Shown in pieces: positions 27,364 through 35,817 of a stretch of DNA of 64,000 bases (position 1 is its first letter; every line of letters starts with the position of its first letter). The DNA lies in contig NZ_JAGJEH010000001.1 of the NCBI RefSeq assembly GCF_018100925.1, forward strand, positions 62,001-126,000. The letters run 5' to 3'. A program made the translations under genes and the position numbers. The notes below the pieces were generated by a model. The model was not told the DNA's origin, made no database searches, and worked only from the letters and a program-made list of their open reading frames with translations. The stretch is from Pseudoalteromonas luteoviolacea (GTDB lineage Bacteria; Pseudomonadota; Gammaproteobacteria; Enterobacterales; Alteromonadaceae).

Positions 27364-27636
27364 ATCAAGTTCCTCGCAAAAGTCTCATCCTTTTATAGCA
27401 TGGAGGGATATTTTTACAATGTTTTTTTATTAATTCAAAGTTTTTTAATTAATAAAAAAGGATTGTATTTGCATTTATATCAATGATTCAAAAAGAAAAC
27501 CCAAAAGTAGCTCAACCAAGTTAATCGTCGAGTCGGACCAGCTCGACATCATGGTGCTGCTGTTACCATTACCAGTTAACCTTTTATCCAATTCGGGTAG
27601 AAAGGGCGCTCTTGAGGGGTTCATATTGTATTGAAC

Positions 27637-28803
27637 TTATTCAGAGCTGTTTGTCTTCAAAGTGAGTGAATATACCCAACCAACAAAGAGCCCCAGTAGT
27701 GTTGAATTCAAGCTTAAAAAGCTGACGCCAGACAAGGTGACTAAAAAGGTGAGTAATGCCGGCTCCCGATACTGCTTAGATTGAAAGGCTGTTTGTAAAC
27801 ACATAAGTAAGGTGCCAAGTAAGGCAAATCCGGCAAGCATATGCGTAATTTCTGTGGGGAATGATAAAAAGATTGATACAACAGAAGTAGCTAGCACGCC
27901 AGCGCATAGATAAAAAAAACCAGCCCACAGCACTGCTTTGTATCGTACACTTTTGTCTTTATCTACTTCCTCGTTCATACAAATAGCAGCAGAGATAGCC
28001 GCTAGATTTAAGCTAAATCCGCCAATGGGCGCAAAAAGCATATTTACAGCGCCGGTACCAAATAAAATGGGTTTAACAGGTGATTGATAGCCATATGTTT
28101 TCATCATCGCGATGCCGGGTAGGTTTTGAGAGAGCATGGTAACTAGGTATAAGGGGATTGATATGTTCAAAATAATTGAGAGGTCGATATTTGGTGTGAC
28201 CCAACTGGGGTGAGCAAAGGAGAATGTAGTTGTAGAAAGTACGTTGTTATCAGAATGAAATACACTCACTATTCCAATGACGAGTAAGATCAACATAGTG
28301 TATTTGGGGAGTAATCGTTGGCTGGCAATGTAGGCTGATAACATGAGTAAAAACAGCACAGGCGTTGTCGTTATAGGCTCAAAAGCGCGAACGCAGAAGG
28401 GTAATAAAATAGCGCCTAACATCGCCGTTGCTAGTGGGGCAGGGATCCGTTGCAGCGCTTTAGACAACGGCGAGATAAGCCCGGTTAAAAAAATGCTTAA
28501 ACCAGTGAACATAAAAGCGCCAATGAGGTTCGGCAACTCATAATTCGGCGCTGAACTAACTAAAATGGCAGCACCGGGTGTTGACCAAGCAGTGAGAATA
28601 GGGGTTTTGTAGTACCATGAGTAGCCGATCGAGGTAGCTCCCATAGCGATCCCTAACGCCAATAACCAACTTTCGATTTGGCTAGGTGATGCGCCGGAAG
28701 CAGATGCTGCCTGTAAAATGATCACAATTGAACTGGTATAACCGATTAATACGGCTGTGAAGCCAGCAACGATATGGTTTAGCGTAGAAGATTTTTGGTA
28801 CAT
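27637..28803 (-). CDS. ydcO: BenE/YdcO family benzoate-type transporter
   Basis: A 388-residue inner-membrane protein with about eleven hydrophobic segments. It opens with VAGFTAVLIGYTSSIVIILQAASASGASPSQI and has TPILTAWSTPGAAIL near residue 67, both typical of BenE. I use the ATG at 28803, preceded by GGAGCGAGA; a longer frame would run through the operator region. BenE proteins are proton-coupled carriers of benzoate-like acids. It is divergent from an XRE-cupin regulator. Escherichia coli has the same neighbours, ydcO and ydcN, so I use that symbol by analogy. Confidence 0.88.
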   Translation of the reverse strand: MYQKSSTLNHIVAGFTAVLIGYTSSIVIILQAASASGASPSQIESWLLALGIAMGATSIGYSWYYKTPILTAWSTPGAAILVSSAPNYELPNLIGAFMFTGLSIFLTGLISPLSKALQRIPAPLATAMLGAILLPFCVRAFEPITTTPVLFLLMLSAYIASQRLLPKYTMLILLVIGIVSVFHSDNNVLSTTTFSFAHPSWVTPNIDLSIILNISIPLYLVTMLSQNLPGIAMMKTYGYQSPVKPILFGTGAVNMLFAPIGGFSLNLAAISAAICMNEEVDKDKSVRYKAVLWAGFFYLCAGVLATSVVSIFLSFPTEITHMLAGFALLGTLLMCLQTAFQSKQYREPALLTFLVTLSGVSFLSLNSTLLGLFVGWVYSLTLKTNSSE

Positions 28804-28832
28804 TCTCGCTCCATGGAGTAGAGTAAAATTAT

Positions 28833-28850
28833 TGTGCGTTATAGCGCACA
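28833..28850. promoter_or_regulatory. palindromic operator, copy 1
   Basis: TGTGCGTTATAGCGCACA is an 18-base near-perfect palindrome with one mismatched pair. It lies 29 bases upstream of the transporter start. An identical copy sits 34 bases away, centre to centre. The adjacent XRE regulator is the obvious candidate to bind it. Confidence 0.8.
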
Positions 28851-28866
28851 TTTAATAATGTAGCAC

Positions 28867-28884
28867 TGTGCGTTATAGCGCACA
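28867..28884. promoter_or_regulatory. palindromic operator, copy 2
   Basis: An exact second copy of TGTGCGTTATAGCGCACA, 15 bases upstream of the regulator start. Its position close to the regulator's own start fits autorepression. Confidence 0.8.
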
Positions 28885-28899
28885 ATAGGGGGGTTGTTA

Positions 28900-29439
28900 A
28901 TGAAAGAGTCGATATTTAAGTCCGAGATCGCTAACCATTTGAAAGCAGAAAGAAAAAGAAAAAAGTTGAGCTTGGATGCAACCGCAAAATTAACTGGTGT
29001 CTCTAAAGCCATGTTGGGGCAAATAGAGCGTGAAGAATCCAGTCCAACAATTGCGACGCTATGGAAGATCGCAAGTGGGCTAAATACCTCTTTTTCGGCA
29101 TTTTTTGCCAATGAGCCGGCTTTACAATCAGGGGAGCGAGTATTTCCCGAAGACGAGAGAATGAAGGTAAACACGATATTTCCGTTTCAACAAGATACCA
29201 GGATAGAGGTGTTTGAAATTACTTTGCTCGATCATCACCAGCAAATGTCTAGCCCTCATGACATCGGGATTGTTGAGCATGTTCATGTAATTCACGGCAA
29301 GATGAAAGTCTATTTTGATCAGCAGTGGCATGTGTTAGAAGCGGGTGAGCGTATACGCTTTTATAGCGATCAATCTCATGGCTACGAAGCGATATCAGAA
29401 ACCGCCGTATTTCATAACATCGTAAGTTATCCAAAATGA
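28900..29439 (+). CDS. ydcN: XRE-cupin transcriptional regulator (YdcN-like)
   Basis: A 179-residue regulator. Residues 10-65 form an XRE helix-turn-helix (LSLDATAKLTGVSKAMLGQIEREESSPTIATLWKIASGL) and residues 100-175 a cupin (VEHVHVIHGKMKVYF; LEAGERIRFYSDQSHGYEA). The ATG at 28900 has GGGGGG six bases upstream; a TTG two codons earlier is an alternative. It is divergent from a YdcO-type carrier, as ydcN is in Escherichia coli. Two identical palindromes between them are likely its operators. The cupin probably binds the transported compound or a metabolite of it. Confidence 0.88.
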   Translation: MKESIFKSEIANHLKAERKRKKLSLDATAKLTGVSKAMLGQIEREESSPTIATLWKIASGLNTSFSAFFANEPALQSGERVFPEDERMKVNTIFPFQQDTRIEVFEITLLDHHQQMSSPHDIGIVEHVHVIHGKMKVYFDQQWHVLEAGERIRFYSDQSHGYEAISETAVFHNIVSYPK

Positions 29440-29497
29440 CGGCTTCAGTTATATATTCGTAGACTCTGCGAAATTTCATAGCTGACTGACTTACGAT

Positions 29498-29545
29498 TAG
29501 TGAGCTTGGTGCCTTTTCTAACATGTTGCACTTTCAAGCTCACTA
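29498..29545. repeat. inverted repeat between convergent genes
   Basis: TAGTGAGCTTG (29498-29508) and CAAGCTCACTA (29535-29545) are perfect complements separated by 26 bases. It lies between the ends of the ydcN-like and EamA genes and may help terminate transcription, although no T-run follows. Confidence 0.55.
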
Positions 29546-29569
29546 GAGTACCGAAATGACGGAGTTGCG

Positions 29570-30484
29570 TTAGTTAGTTTTTCTTAGCAAGCCAAAGCAA
29601 ACGCTAATTATTAACACCACACATCCAGCTAAAGCTACAAAGTTTGGTGTTTCTTGAAATAAAAAGTAGCCAAACAGCAGAGAGTATAAAATATTACTGT
29701 ATTGGACATTGGCAATGACATTGGCATCACCATATTTAAAAGCTGTCACTCCAATCCACTGTGCGAGAGAAGAAATCGCGCCAACGATGAGCAGTAAAAC
29801 AGCCTGCTCAAAAGTGGGGGTTACCCAATTATTAACCGCAGGAAGCAATGTGATAATGGCAATAAATACGGCTTGGTATACCAGTAAGTTTGTGCTGGAT
29901 TCGACTTTGACAATCTTTTTAATACAGATTGAAGTGGTTGCTGCACCTAATGCTCCGCACAACCCAAGTACAAAATAGATACTTTTCGAACCATTAAAAT
30001 TGGGCTGGACGATCAACATCACACCGATAAAACCGATAATGACAGTCGCCCAGCGATTTACAGTGAGCTTCTCAGATAAGAATATAGTTGAAAGCAATGC
30101 GACAAATAACACACTTGTGAAGCTAATCGCGATTGCAGTTGCTAACGGCAATTCTCTGAGCGTGATAAAGCTCAGGTAGAGTGCGAAAAATGCACCTATT
30201 ATTCTTATTATGTGTAGTGAGAGATACTGGGGTTTTCGCAGGGTATCAATATTGCGAAAAATAGTGGGCAGGAGCAACACGATAAAAACGAACTGCCTAA
30301 AAAGTAAAATTTCAAATTCACCAATTGATGTGCTTAAAATACGTACAATGGTACCCACATATACAAATAGTCCACAAGATATAAATGCAAGCATCACGCC
30401 CTTAAGATAGTTGGGCATTGTTTTCGTAAATAGTTTCAACTGTTCGATATTTTTATTCGCTGCTGGTTTATACGCATTCGACAT
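29570..30484 (-). CDS. EamA/DMT family transporter
   Basis: A 304-residue inner-membrane protein with ten hydrophobic segments in two EamA repeats (LLPTIFRNIDTLRK and PLATAIAISFTSVLFVALLSTIFLSEKL in the first; NVIANVQYSNILYSLLFGYFLFQETPN in the second). I use the ATG at 30484 behind GAGGAGGTGATT. DMT carriers usually export metabolites; the substrate is unknown. It is divergent from a secreted SRPBCC-like protein, with a striking inverted repeat between them. Confidence 0.9.
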   Translation of the reverse strand: MSNAYKPAANKNIEQLKLFTKTMPNYLKGVMLAFISCGLFVYVGTIVRILSTSIGEFEILLFRQFVFIVLLLPTIFRNIDTLRKPQYLSLHIIRIIGAFFALYLSFITLRELPLATAIAISFTSVLFVALLSTIFLSEKLTVNRWATVIIGFIGVMLIVQPNFNGSKSIYFVLGLCGALGAATTSICIKKIVKVESSTNLLVYQAVFIAIITLLPAVNNWVTPTFEQAVLLLIVGAISSLAQWIGVTAFKYGDANVIANVQYSNILYSLLFGYFLFQETPNFVALAGCVVLIISVCFGLLRKTN

Positions 30485-30528
30485 AATCACCTCCTCTTTA
30501 AACGTCACTAGCCTTGGCTATAAACCTT

Positions 30529-30585
30529 TAGTCAGGTCAAATCTGATGTATAGAAAAATGTGTTTGAAGGCATTTGACCTGACTA
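30529..30585. promoter_or_regulatory. long perfect inverted repeat in a divergent promoter region
   Basis: TAGTCAGGTCAAAT (30529-30542) and its exact complement ATTTGACCTGACTA (30572-30585) are separated by 29 bases, between the EamA and SRPBCC genes. Both arms contain TGACCTGA, so the arrangement could be two operator half-sites or a hairpin. Confidence 0.65.
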
Positions 30586-30646
30586 TAGCTTCATACCCTA
30601 GCTTGCAACTGGCGTCATTATTCAAACAATTAAAGAGGAACCAAAC

Positions 30647-31225
30647 GTGAAAAAACATCTGTTTTCAACCGCAATGTGTTTAACAAGTATATTGCTGGCT
30701 AATAGCGTATTGGCTAAGGGCCACAGTGAAAAACATATTTCGAATCAAGAATTTGAGTTTGTACAAAGAGATGCGGTCACAGTCGACAGGAGCAGTTCTT
30801 TCCAGTTAAACATGCCACCGAGTAAAGCGCTGCCTTTATTTACTGCTCCCGGAGAAATTCTCTGGGCTCCGGATTGGAGGCCTAACATACTCAGTGGAGA
30901 TGGCTTCGAAAAAGGCACAATTTGGTTAACCAAACATGCAAACAATACGACCTATTGGCATGTTTCGGAATATGATACATCTAATAATGTGGCGCTGTAC
31001 ACGCTGGTTACACCAGGGATCAGTATGGGGACCGTTGGTGTGGTTGTGTCCAAAAGTGGTGACAATGGCTCTTTAGTTTCAGTGACGTATAATTTAACAG
31101 GTCTATCTGATGCAGGTAATAAAAAGTTACTCACGTTGTACAGTAAAGAACATTACCCAAAAATGATTGCTCAATGGAAAGACTGGATTGAGGCCAATAT
31201 CGACAAAATTCATAGCCATTATTAA
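30647..31225 (+). CDS. secreted SRPBCC-like protein
   Basis: A 192-residue protein with a signal peptide (cleavage near VLAKG, residue 23). The rest reads like a Bet v1/START-type (SRPBCC) fold. It has an early strand ending in PPSKALPLFTAPGEILWAPDW, several beta strands (GTIWLTKH; TTYWHVSEYD; VSVTYNLTGL) and a long C-terminal helix (YPKMIAQWKDWIEANIDK). Such folds bind hydrophobic ligands. Start is GTG at 30647 behind AAAGAGGAA. A MerR regulator lies downstream on the same strand. Confidence 0.65.
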   Translation: MKKHLFSTAMCLTSILLANSVLAKGHSEKHISNQEFEFVQRDAVTVDRSSSFQLNMPPSKALPLFTAPGEILWAPDWRPNILSGDGFEKGTIWLTKHANNTTYWHVSEYDTSNNVALYTLVTPGISMGTVGVVVSKSGDNGSLVSVTYNLTGLSDAGNKKLLTLYSKEHYPKMIAQWKDWIEANIDKIHSHY

Positions 31226-31352
31226 GCGAGTGGTAGCGACAAGGCATGGGGCTCGTAAAGTCGCTGCCTTGTACCAAAACACTGCTTATTCAATCGGCAT
31301 GGTATAAGCGAGATGAGAACTTTTACTTGAATTCGAGACTACATGGGGACTT

Positions 31353-31871
31353 ATGTATACGGTAAATCAATTGGGAAAAATGTATAACTTGTCGCGAAGC
31401 ACTTTGTTGTACTATGACAAAATAGGGCTGTTGAAGCCATCGGCAAGATCGGAGGCGAATTATCGGCTCTACTCGAAAAACGATCTTAAGAGAATGGAAA
31501 AAATTGCCACCTATAGAGAAGCGGGCTTGTCCCTAGAGTCTATCGCTGACATTTTGAATTCAGATGATACCAATTCGACCACGATCCTTGAGCAGCGGTT
31601 GCACAGCTTAAACAGGGAAATAAGTGAGTTGAGAAAGCAGCAACAGCTCGTTGTTGCGCTGCTGGGTAAAGACTCTTTAGTCAGAACTGCAAAAATTATG
31701 AACAAAGAGCAGTGGGTAAATATACTGAGGTCTTCAGGGATGGATGAGGATGATATGCACCGCTGGCACAGGGAGTTTGAACGTGATTTACCAGAGGTTC
31801 ATCAAGATTTTTTAGAGTCATTGGGCTGCAGTCCTGAAGAAGTAAGTAGTATACGAAAATGGTCACAATAG
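31353..31871 (+). CDS. MerR family transcriptional regulator
   Basis: A 172-residue regulator. Residues 1-70 form a MerR winged helix (YTVNQLGKMYNLSRSTLLYYDKIGLLKPSARSEANYRLY), residues 80-112 a coiled coil, and residues 118-165 a small acidic helical domain (MDEDDMHRWHREFERDLPEVHQDFLESLG). No metal-binding Cys cluster is present, so it is not a metal sensor of the classic type. The inducer is unknown. Confidence 0.88.
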   Translation: MYTVNQLGKMYNLSRSTLLYYDKIGLLKPSARSEANYRLYSKNDLKRMEKIATYREAGLSLESIADILNSDDTNSTTILEQRLHSLNREISELRKQQQLVVALLGKDSLVRTAKIMNKEQWVNILRSSGMDEDDMHRWHREFERDLPEVHQDFLESLGCSPEEVSSIRKWSQ

Positions 31872-32000
31872 CGAGGCTACGAGAAGGTAATAAGGCAATA
31901 GGGAATCGCGAGAAACCAGGGTGAATAATTTTACGTTATTAAATGATTCACTGGCAATAAAATGCATGAATTAGGCGGTTATACGCCTTGTGTGGACACT

Positions 32001-32046
32001 GCTTGGTAAGAGAATATTTATTATAATTATTATTTTCTTACCAAGC
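32001..32046. repeat. strong AT-rich hairpin
   Basis: GCTTGGTAAGA and TCTTACCAAGC flank an AT-only centre (TTTATTATAATTATTATT), giving a perfect 11-base stem. It lies downstream of the MerR gene. Possible terminator, or remnant of a small mobile repeat. Confidence 0.6.
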
Positions 32047-32058
32047 AGCTCACACTTT

Positions 32059-32089
32059 AAAACCAAGTGACGGGCAAGTACTTGGTTTT
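32059..32089. terminator. terminator hairpin between MerR and DUF genes
   Basis: AAAACCAAGT pairs with ACTTGGTTTT around an 11-base loop, with a T-run at the right end and an A-run at the left. It could serve both convergent genes. Confidence 0.65.
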
Positions 32090-32150
32090 ATCATTACTGC
32101 CCGAGTAGGCGGGCAGAATTGATGAGGGAAACTACTTCACAAGTGGGTTT

Positions 32151-32660
32151 TTACCATTTAAACAGTTTGCATTTCTGAATTCGTTTGCCACCATAGTTAG
32201 CAACTAGATATGGACCCACTTGTGCTTCACGAATGGTGTCAAAGGTATAGCTGATGATTTCAACGTCCAATGAGCCATCACTGTGTAATTCGTACTCTGC
32301 ATTCAGTTTGGTTGAACCTATTTCAAATAAACTGACAAACTTATTTTCAAATAGGTATTGATCGATAACGATGCCATTGTTTTCATCAACAGCAAAATGC
32401 CCCTTGGCTTCATCTAGCGTAACCAACGTGTAATTGCGTGGGCGTGCATTGGCACCATCACCGTAGGTTACTATCCAGTCTGCGCGATTATCTACCGGGC
32501 TACCAACTTCAAGTGACATAGGAAATTCGTACAAAGATCCTTTTCCTGGAGCGACTAATTCACATTGACCCTTAAAAAAGCCTTGCCACTGAGTAGGAGC
32601 AGCTTGGGCTGTGAGCGAAAGAGCCGAAAGGCTCATGCATAAAGCAAATACTTTTTTCAT
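32151..32660 (-). CDS. secreted protein of unknown function
   Basis: A 169-residue protein with a signal peptide (cleavage near AQAAP, residue 21) and a mature part rich in beta strands. Two Cys residues near the ends (GQCEL and IQKCKL) could form a disulfide. I do not recognise the family; the pattern suggests a compact beta-barrel or sandwich in the periplasm or outside the cell. Confidence 0.65.
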   Translation of the reverse strand: MKKVFALCMSLSALSLTAQAAPTQWQGFFKGQCELVAPGKGSLYEFPMSLEVGSPVDNRADWIVTYGDGANARPRNYTLVTLDEAKGHFAVDENNGIVIDQYLFENKFVSLFEIGSTKLNAEYELHSDGSLDVEIISYTFDTIREAQVGPYLVANYGGKRIQKCKLFKW

Positions 32661-32827
32661 TTTTCCTTCCTTTTTGATGCCATTTTTGTGTGTGCTAATT
32701 TAAAAAACGTGGATTTTTTCAATAAATAACACAAGTACGGAATTTTTTTTGATTGGGGTAAATTGGCTGTATTGGCTTAAGTCATCAGGAAGAGGGGGTC
32801 GCAAATTGAAGCGCTGTGGAGACAAAA

Positions 32828-32854
32828 GCCATACTCAGATTATTTGAGTATGGC
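32828..32854 (-). terminator. terminator of the CARDB-domain gene
   Basis: GCCATACTCA pairs with TGAGTATGGC around a seven-base loop. On the minus strand a short T-run follows. It begins ten bases after the stop codon. Confidence 0.7.
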
Positions 32855-32864
32855 AAAGCCTTAG

Positions 32865-33827
32865 TTACTTTTGCTGTTTGAGCGTTTGCTCTTTCACAAC
32901 TTTAAGTGATTGTTCCTCTGTTACACTATAGCTAAGTTCTTCTAGCTCATAGCCAGATTGTTCAGGAGAGTTATCCAAATTCGCGTTGCGTTGGTAATAG
33001 TAGATTGAACCTTCGGCTGATTGTACCGCTGGATCAGTAACATTCAACGTAAATGCACCAAAGTTATTATTCTCATTGGTTTCATTTACATTTCGCTCAA
33101 CGTCAGCCATTAACACTATGCGGTACGAACCCTTAGCTAAATTGAGATTTCGCATTGGTAATAACACTTCATGTTGTGAACCAACATCATTGAGCACTTG
33201 AATGGCACCAAAGTAAGCCAGCGCGTTATTATTTGCATCCGCTAAGAAAACGCCTACTTTTGGCAATACTGGCGAGTTCGGGCATCCGTCATTCTTGACC
33301 ACAAATGTGACTTTTAGATTCCCAGCATAGCCAGTAGAAATGTTTGCAGGAGTCATGGATCCTGAATGGAATAACCAATCTGGTTTACCAACAGTGCCAA
33401 ATGACGCCGTATTGTGGCTCACTGACACGGAGTTATTAAACCTTGCGACAACCTGAAAGTCGGTCGGTACGCACAAGCTACTCAGGTATGCTTTGGTGGT
33501 TGGGTCTATGTTAAAAGGACTGACTTTAAAGGTATTTTGTGTGTTTATGGGCCTGCAGCCATTGCTAGCACAGTTTAAGTTAGGGGCTTCTCTGCCAACG
33601 TAATAGCCCGTTGATCCACCGTCTTTCGTTAAGAAAAACTCGACTTGGCCGCCGGGATTAAATATCTGAGAACCAAATAAATAGTAGTTAATATTAAAGT
33701 TTGCCGAACCGGGGTTAGGGATCACCGTATTGCTGTCAAAACCGACATTGCCAACTGTGATATTTGCCAAGACAGATGCACTGAAAAGTGATGTGGTAAG
33801 TACTGCTAGACGTAATTTATTAGACAT
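32865..33827 (-). CDS. secreted CARDB-domain protein
   Basis: A 320-residue protein with a signal peptide (cleavage near SVLANI, residue 22). An N-terminal beta domain contains paired Cys residues (NLNCASNGCRP). Residues about 170-265 form a CARDB domain (LKVTFVVKNDGCPNSPVLPKVGVFL and the typical ending NVNETNENNNFGAFTL). CARDB modules are adhesion- or binding-type Ig-like domains. The last 50 residues are polar and Glu/Gln-rich. No enzymatic motif is seen. Confidence 0.7.
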   Translation of the reverse strand: MSNKLRLAVLTTSLFSASVLANITVGNVGFDSNTVIPNPGSANFNINYYLFGSQIFNPGGQVEFFLTKDGGSTGYYVGREAPNLNCASNGCRPINTQNTFKVSPFNIDPTTKAYLSSLCVPTDFQVVARFNNSVSVSHNTASFGTVGKPDWLFHSGSMTPANISTGYAGNLKVTFVVKNDGCPNSPVLPKVGVFLADANNNALAYFGAIQVLNDVGSQHEVLLPMRNLNLAKGSYRIVLMADVERNVNETNENNNFGAFTLNVTDPAVQSAEGSIYYYQRNANLDNSPEQSGYELEELSYSVTEEQSLKVVKEQTLKQQK

Positions 33828-34101
33828 AATTTCCCTCCATTGTTGAAATGTCTAAAATTTGCACAGATAAATTGGCGATAAAGACTATGTTAAAAGTATG
33901 TTTATTTAAAGTTTTATTTTTGTGCTTTTGACTTGGCGCAAATAATCTAATGTTTTAATGTTAAATATTAAATTCATACAAATTAGGTGTTTTGTAGTTA
34001 GTATCTAATTACTAACAAGGTTTAGTTTGATGCTTGCGTGAAAACTGGGTTTATCGAAATATAATTTTTTTAATATTTATGTCATAGTTGGAATTAAAGC
34101 T

Positions 34102-34611
34102 CTAATTAAAACAGGGGCTGGTTTTCAAAGTTTGGCTGTCTCGCTGCCGAGCAAATTCTTCATGTTGTTGTAGGAGAAGTAGCTCTTTGTGGCTTATAGG
34201 GCTGTTCGCAGGCAAATACTCTTTATTTATTGAAGGCATTACGAAATCGAAAATAAGTTTGACACGGGGTATATGAAAATCAGAGCTAATTACTTTGACT
34301 TTTGAGGCCTTGTGCATTGATAGCAGTGGATAAGTTAAGGTTGCATCTTCAATCGTAAAACGGCTTTGTGCGTCATTTAGAAATTGATTTTGCGCTACTC
34401 CTTGGCGTATTAAATACTGGCGATTGTATGTTGCATGTGGGGCTTTGGTTTGATTGAAGTTTTTGCCAAAGCCTCCCGTACATATGACTTTGCTAGTGTG
34501 ATCAGAGTCCAATACATCGAGCGCGAGTTGACAACGCGCAATTGAAAGTGGGGATAATTGTCCATATTGGTCATTTTTATGCCCTAATACAATAATCACG
34601 CTGCTCATCAA
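34102..34611 (-). CDS. YdcF/SanA-like DUF218 family protein
   Basis: A 169-residue protein made of a single DUF218 domain. It has VIIVLGHKN at the start, ICTGGFG near residue 43, and IEDATLTYPLL and VKVISSDFHIPRVKLIF further on, the usual positions for the conserved polar residues. There is no signal or membrane segment, unlike SanA and ElyC, so it is probably cytoplasmic. Function is unknown; related proteins affect envelope integrity or bind adenosylmethionine. Confidence 0.82.
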   Translation of the reverse strand: MMSSVIIVLGHKNDQYGQLSPLSIARCQLALDVLDSDHTSKVICTGGFGKNFNQTKAPHATYNRQYLIRQGVAQNQFLNDAQSRFTIEDATLTYPLLSMHKASKVKVISSDFHIPRVKLIFDFVMPSINKEYLPANSPISHKELLLLQQHEEFARQRDSQTLKTSPCFN

Positions 34612-34671
34612 ATACCTCTTTTGTTGTAAAACGCTATTACGTATGCGCGTTGGATAACCGATTACTTAGGT

Positions 34672-35412
34672 TTAAAGCGCTAGCTGCTGTGTAAACCAAT
34701 GGCTCAGTGTGTATGCTAGGTTTTTATCCTGATCTAACAGTGGATAACCATGCCCTTTTCCTTTATAAACTAAAAATCGACTATTGGCGTTTTTGGACTC
34801 AGTGAATAAAGTTTGTGCACTGGTATAAGTCGTACCATCTTCTTCCGATGCGATGATCATAGTTGGTTTATCTGATAAATCATCGACATATTTTTGAATA
34901 TTACTATAGCTTTGTGCCGAAGAGAAAAAGCCGATTGCAGACACAGGGTTGTTCTGTGCCAGTGTAATGGCTTGGGAACCACCGCAACTTGCTCCTATGA
35001 CGCCTATTTTTCCATTTTCTCCGACTTTATTTCTAAGAAACTCGTAAGCTATTTCTACATCTTGAGGCCAGTGCTGTGTCATGTTTTTCCACGCCGTGGC
35101 TCTTTCTTGTTTTTTCATTTTAGCGATTTTGCTGACGTCAAATGCTGAGCTTTTACTATCGCCATAACCTCTAAAGTCGATACTCAATGCGTGGCTACCT
35201 TGCTCTGAAAGCCGTTTTCCAATCTGGTTGTACATAGAGCGATTGAAATTACACTGGTGCAACATGAGTACAGCGGTGTTATTTGACTTTTCGGCGCTAA
35301 AATAGCTTGCTTTAAGCATAAAGCCATCGTTAGCTGGTATATCGATATGAGAGTTGGCAAGGCTGTTGAATGCCACAAATAAGGCTGCAAGCTGTATTGT
35401 TGTTTTCATCAC
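34672..35412 (-). CDS. exported alpha/beta-hydrolase (dienelactone-hydrolase-like)
   Basis: A 246-residue protein with a signal peptide (residues 1-19). The alpha/beta-hydrolase core has LMLHQCNFNRSMY (oxyanion region), DFRGYGDS, the nucleophile elbow GASCGGSQA, with Ser near residue 144, a likely acid in MIIASEEDGTTY and the catalytic His in KGKGHGYPLL. An esterase or thioesterase role is likely. The next gene upstream on this strand, the DUF218 gene, is 60 bases away and may be co-transcribed. Confidence 0.82.
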   Translation of the reverse strand: MMKTTIQLAALFVAFNSLANSHIDIPANDGFMLKASYFSAEKSNNTAVLMLHQCNFNRSMYNQIGKRLSEQGSHALSIDFRGYGDSKSSAFDVSKIAKMKKQERATAWKNMTQHWPQDVEIAYEFLRNKVGENGKIGVIGASCGGSQAITLAQNNPVSAIGFFSSAQSYSNIQKYVDDLSDKPTMIIASEEDGTTYTSAQTLFTESKNANSRFLVYKGKGHGYPLLDQDKNLAYTLSHWFTQQLAL

Positions 35413-35817
35413 TGTTCCTTTGCTTTTTGTTTAAAATGACATCAATTTTCCCAACTACCAACTATCTTGCGGTGAACAAACAGGATGGTTAGACACATGC
35501 CTTGTAAAACCGTATGAAGCATTTGGCCAACTTCATCAATAGGACTGCACTCACCTTGGCATCGGAAAGTTGAATATTGTTGTCTAAATAAAGGGGTCAG
35601 GCCTACAAAATTGTTATCTGTTTGCAGAAGAGCGACTATGACCACTCTGCTATCTGGAATCATGTTTCAATAATTAAAAATTGCTTTATTTTATATATCC
35701 TTAAAAATCAATGGTATAGTTCTATCAAAAGTCTATTTTATCAATTAATAGATAAGCTTTAAGACCTATTATCCCTGCTTAGCACATATTCAAGTGGCAA
35801 ATTAATTAGGAGCTATT
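35413..35817. other. intergenic stretch, no secure gene
   Basis: About 400 bases between divergent genes. A 73-codon minus-strand frame exists but has no ribosome site or recognisable features. The right third is AT-rich and probably holds the promoter of the next gene. Confidence 0.4.

Noticed and set aside
26965..27433. Overlapping frames on both strands at the start of the DUF1800 gene
   Set aside because: They arise from the low-complexity Asn/Ser/Thr linker codons and have no features of their own.
32001..32046. Small RNA gene at the AT-rich hairpin
   Set aside because: A single hairpin with an all-AT loop and no promoter is better explained as a terminator or repeat.
35442..35663. Minus-strand frame of 73 codons upstream of the alpha/beta-hydrolase gene
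   Set aside because: No ribosome site, no domain or signal, and it lies in a probable promoter region.
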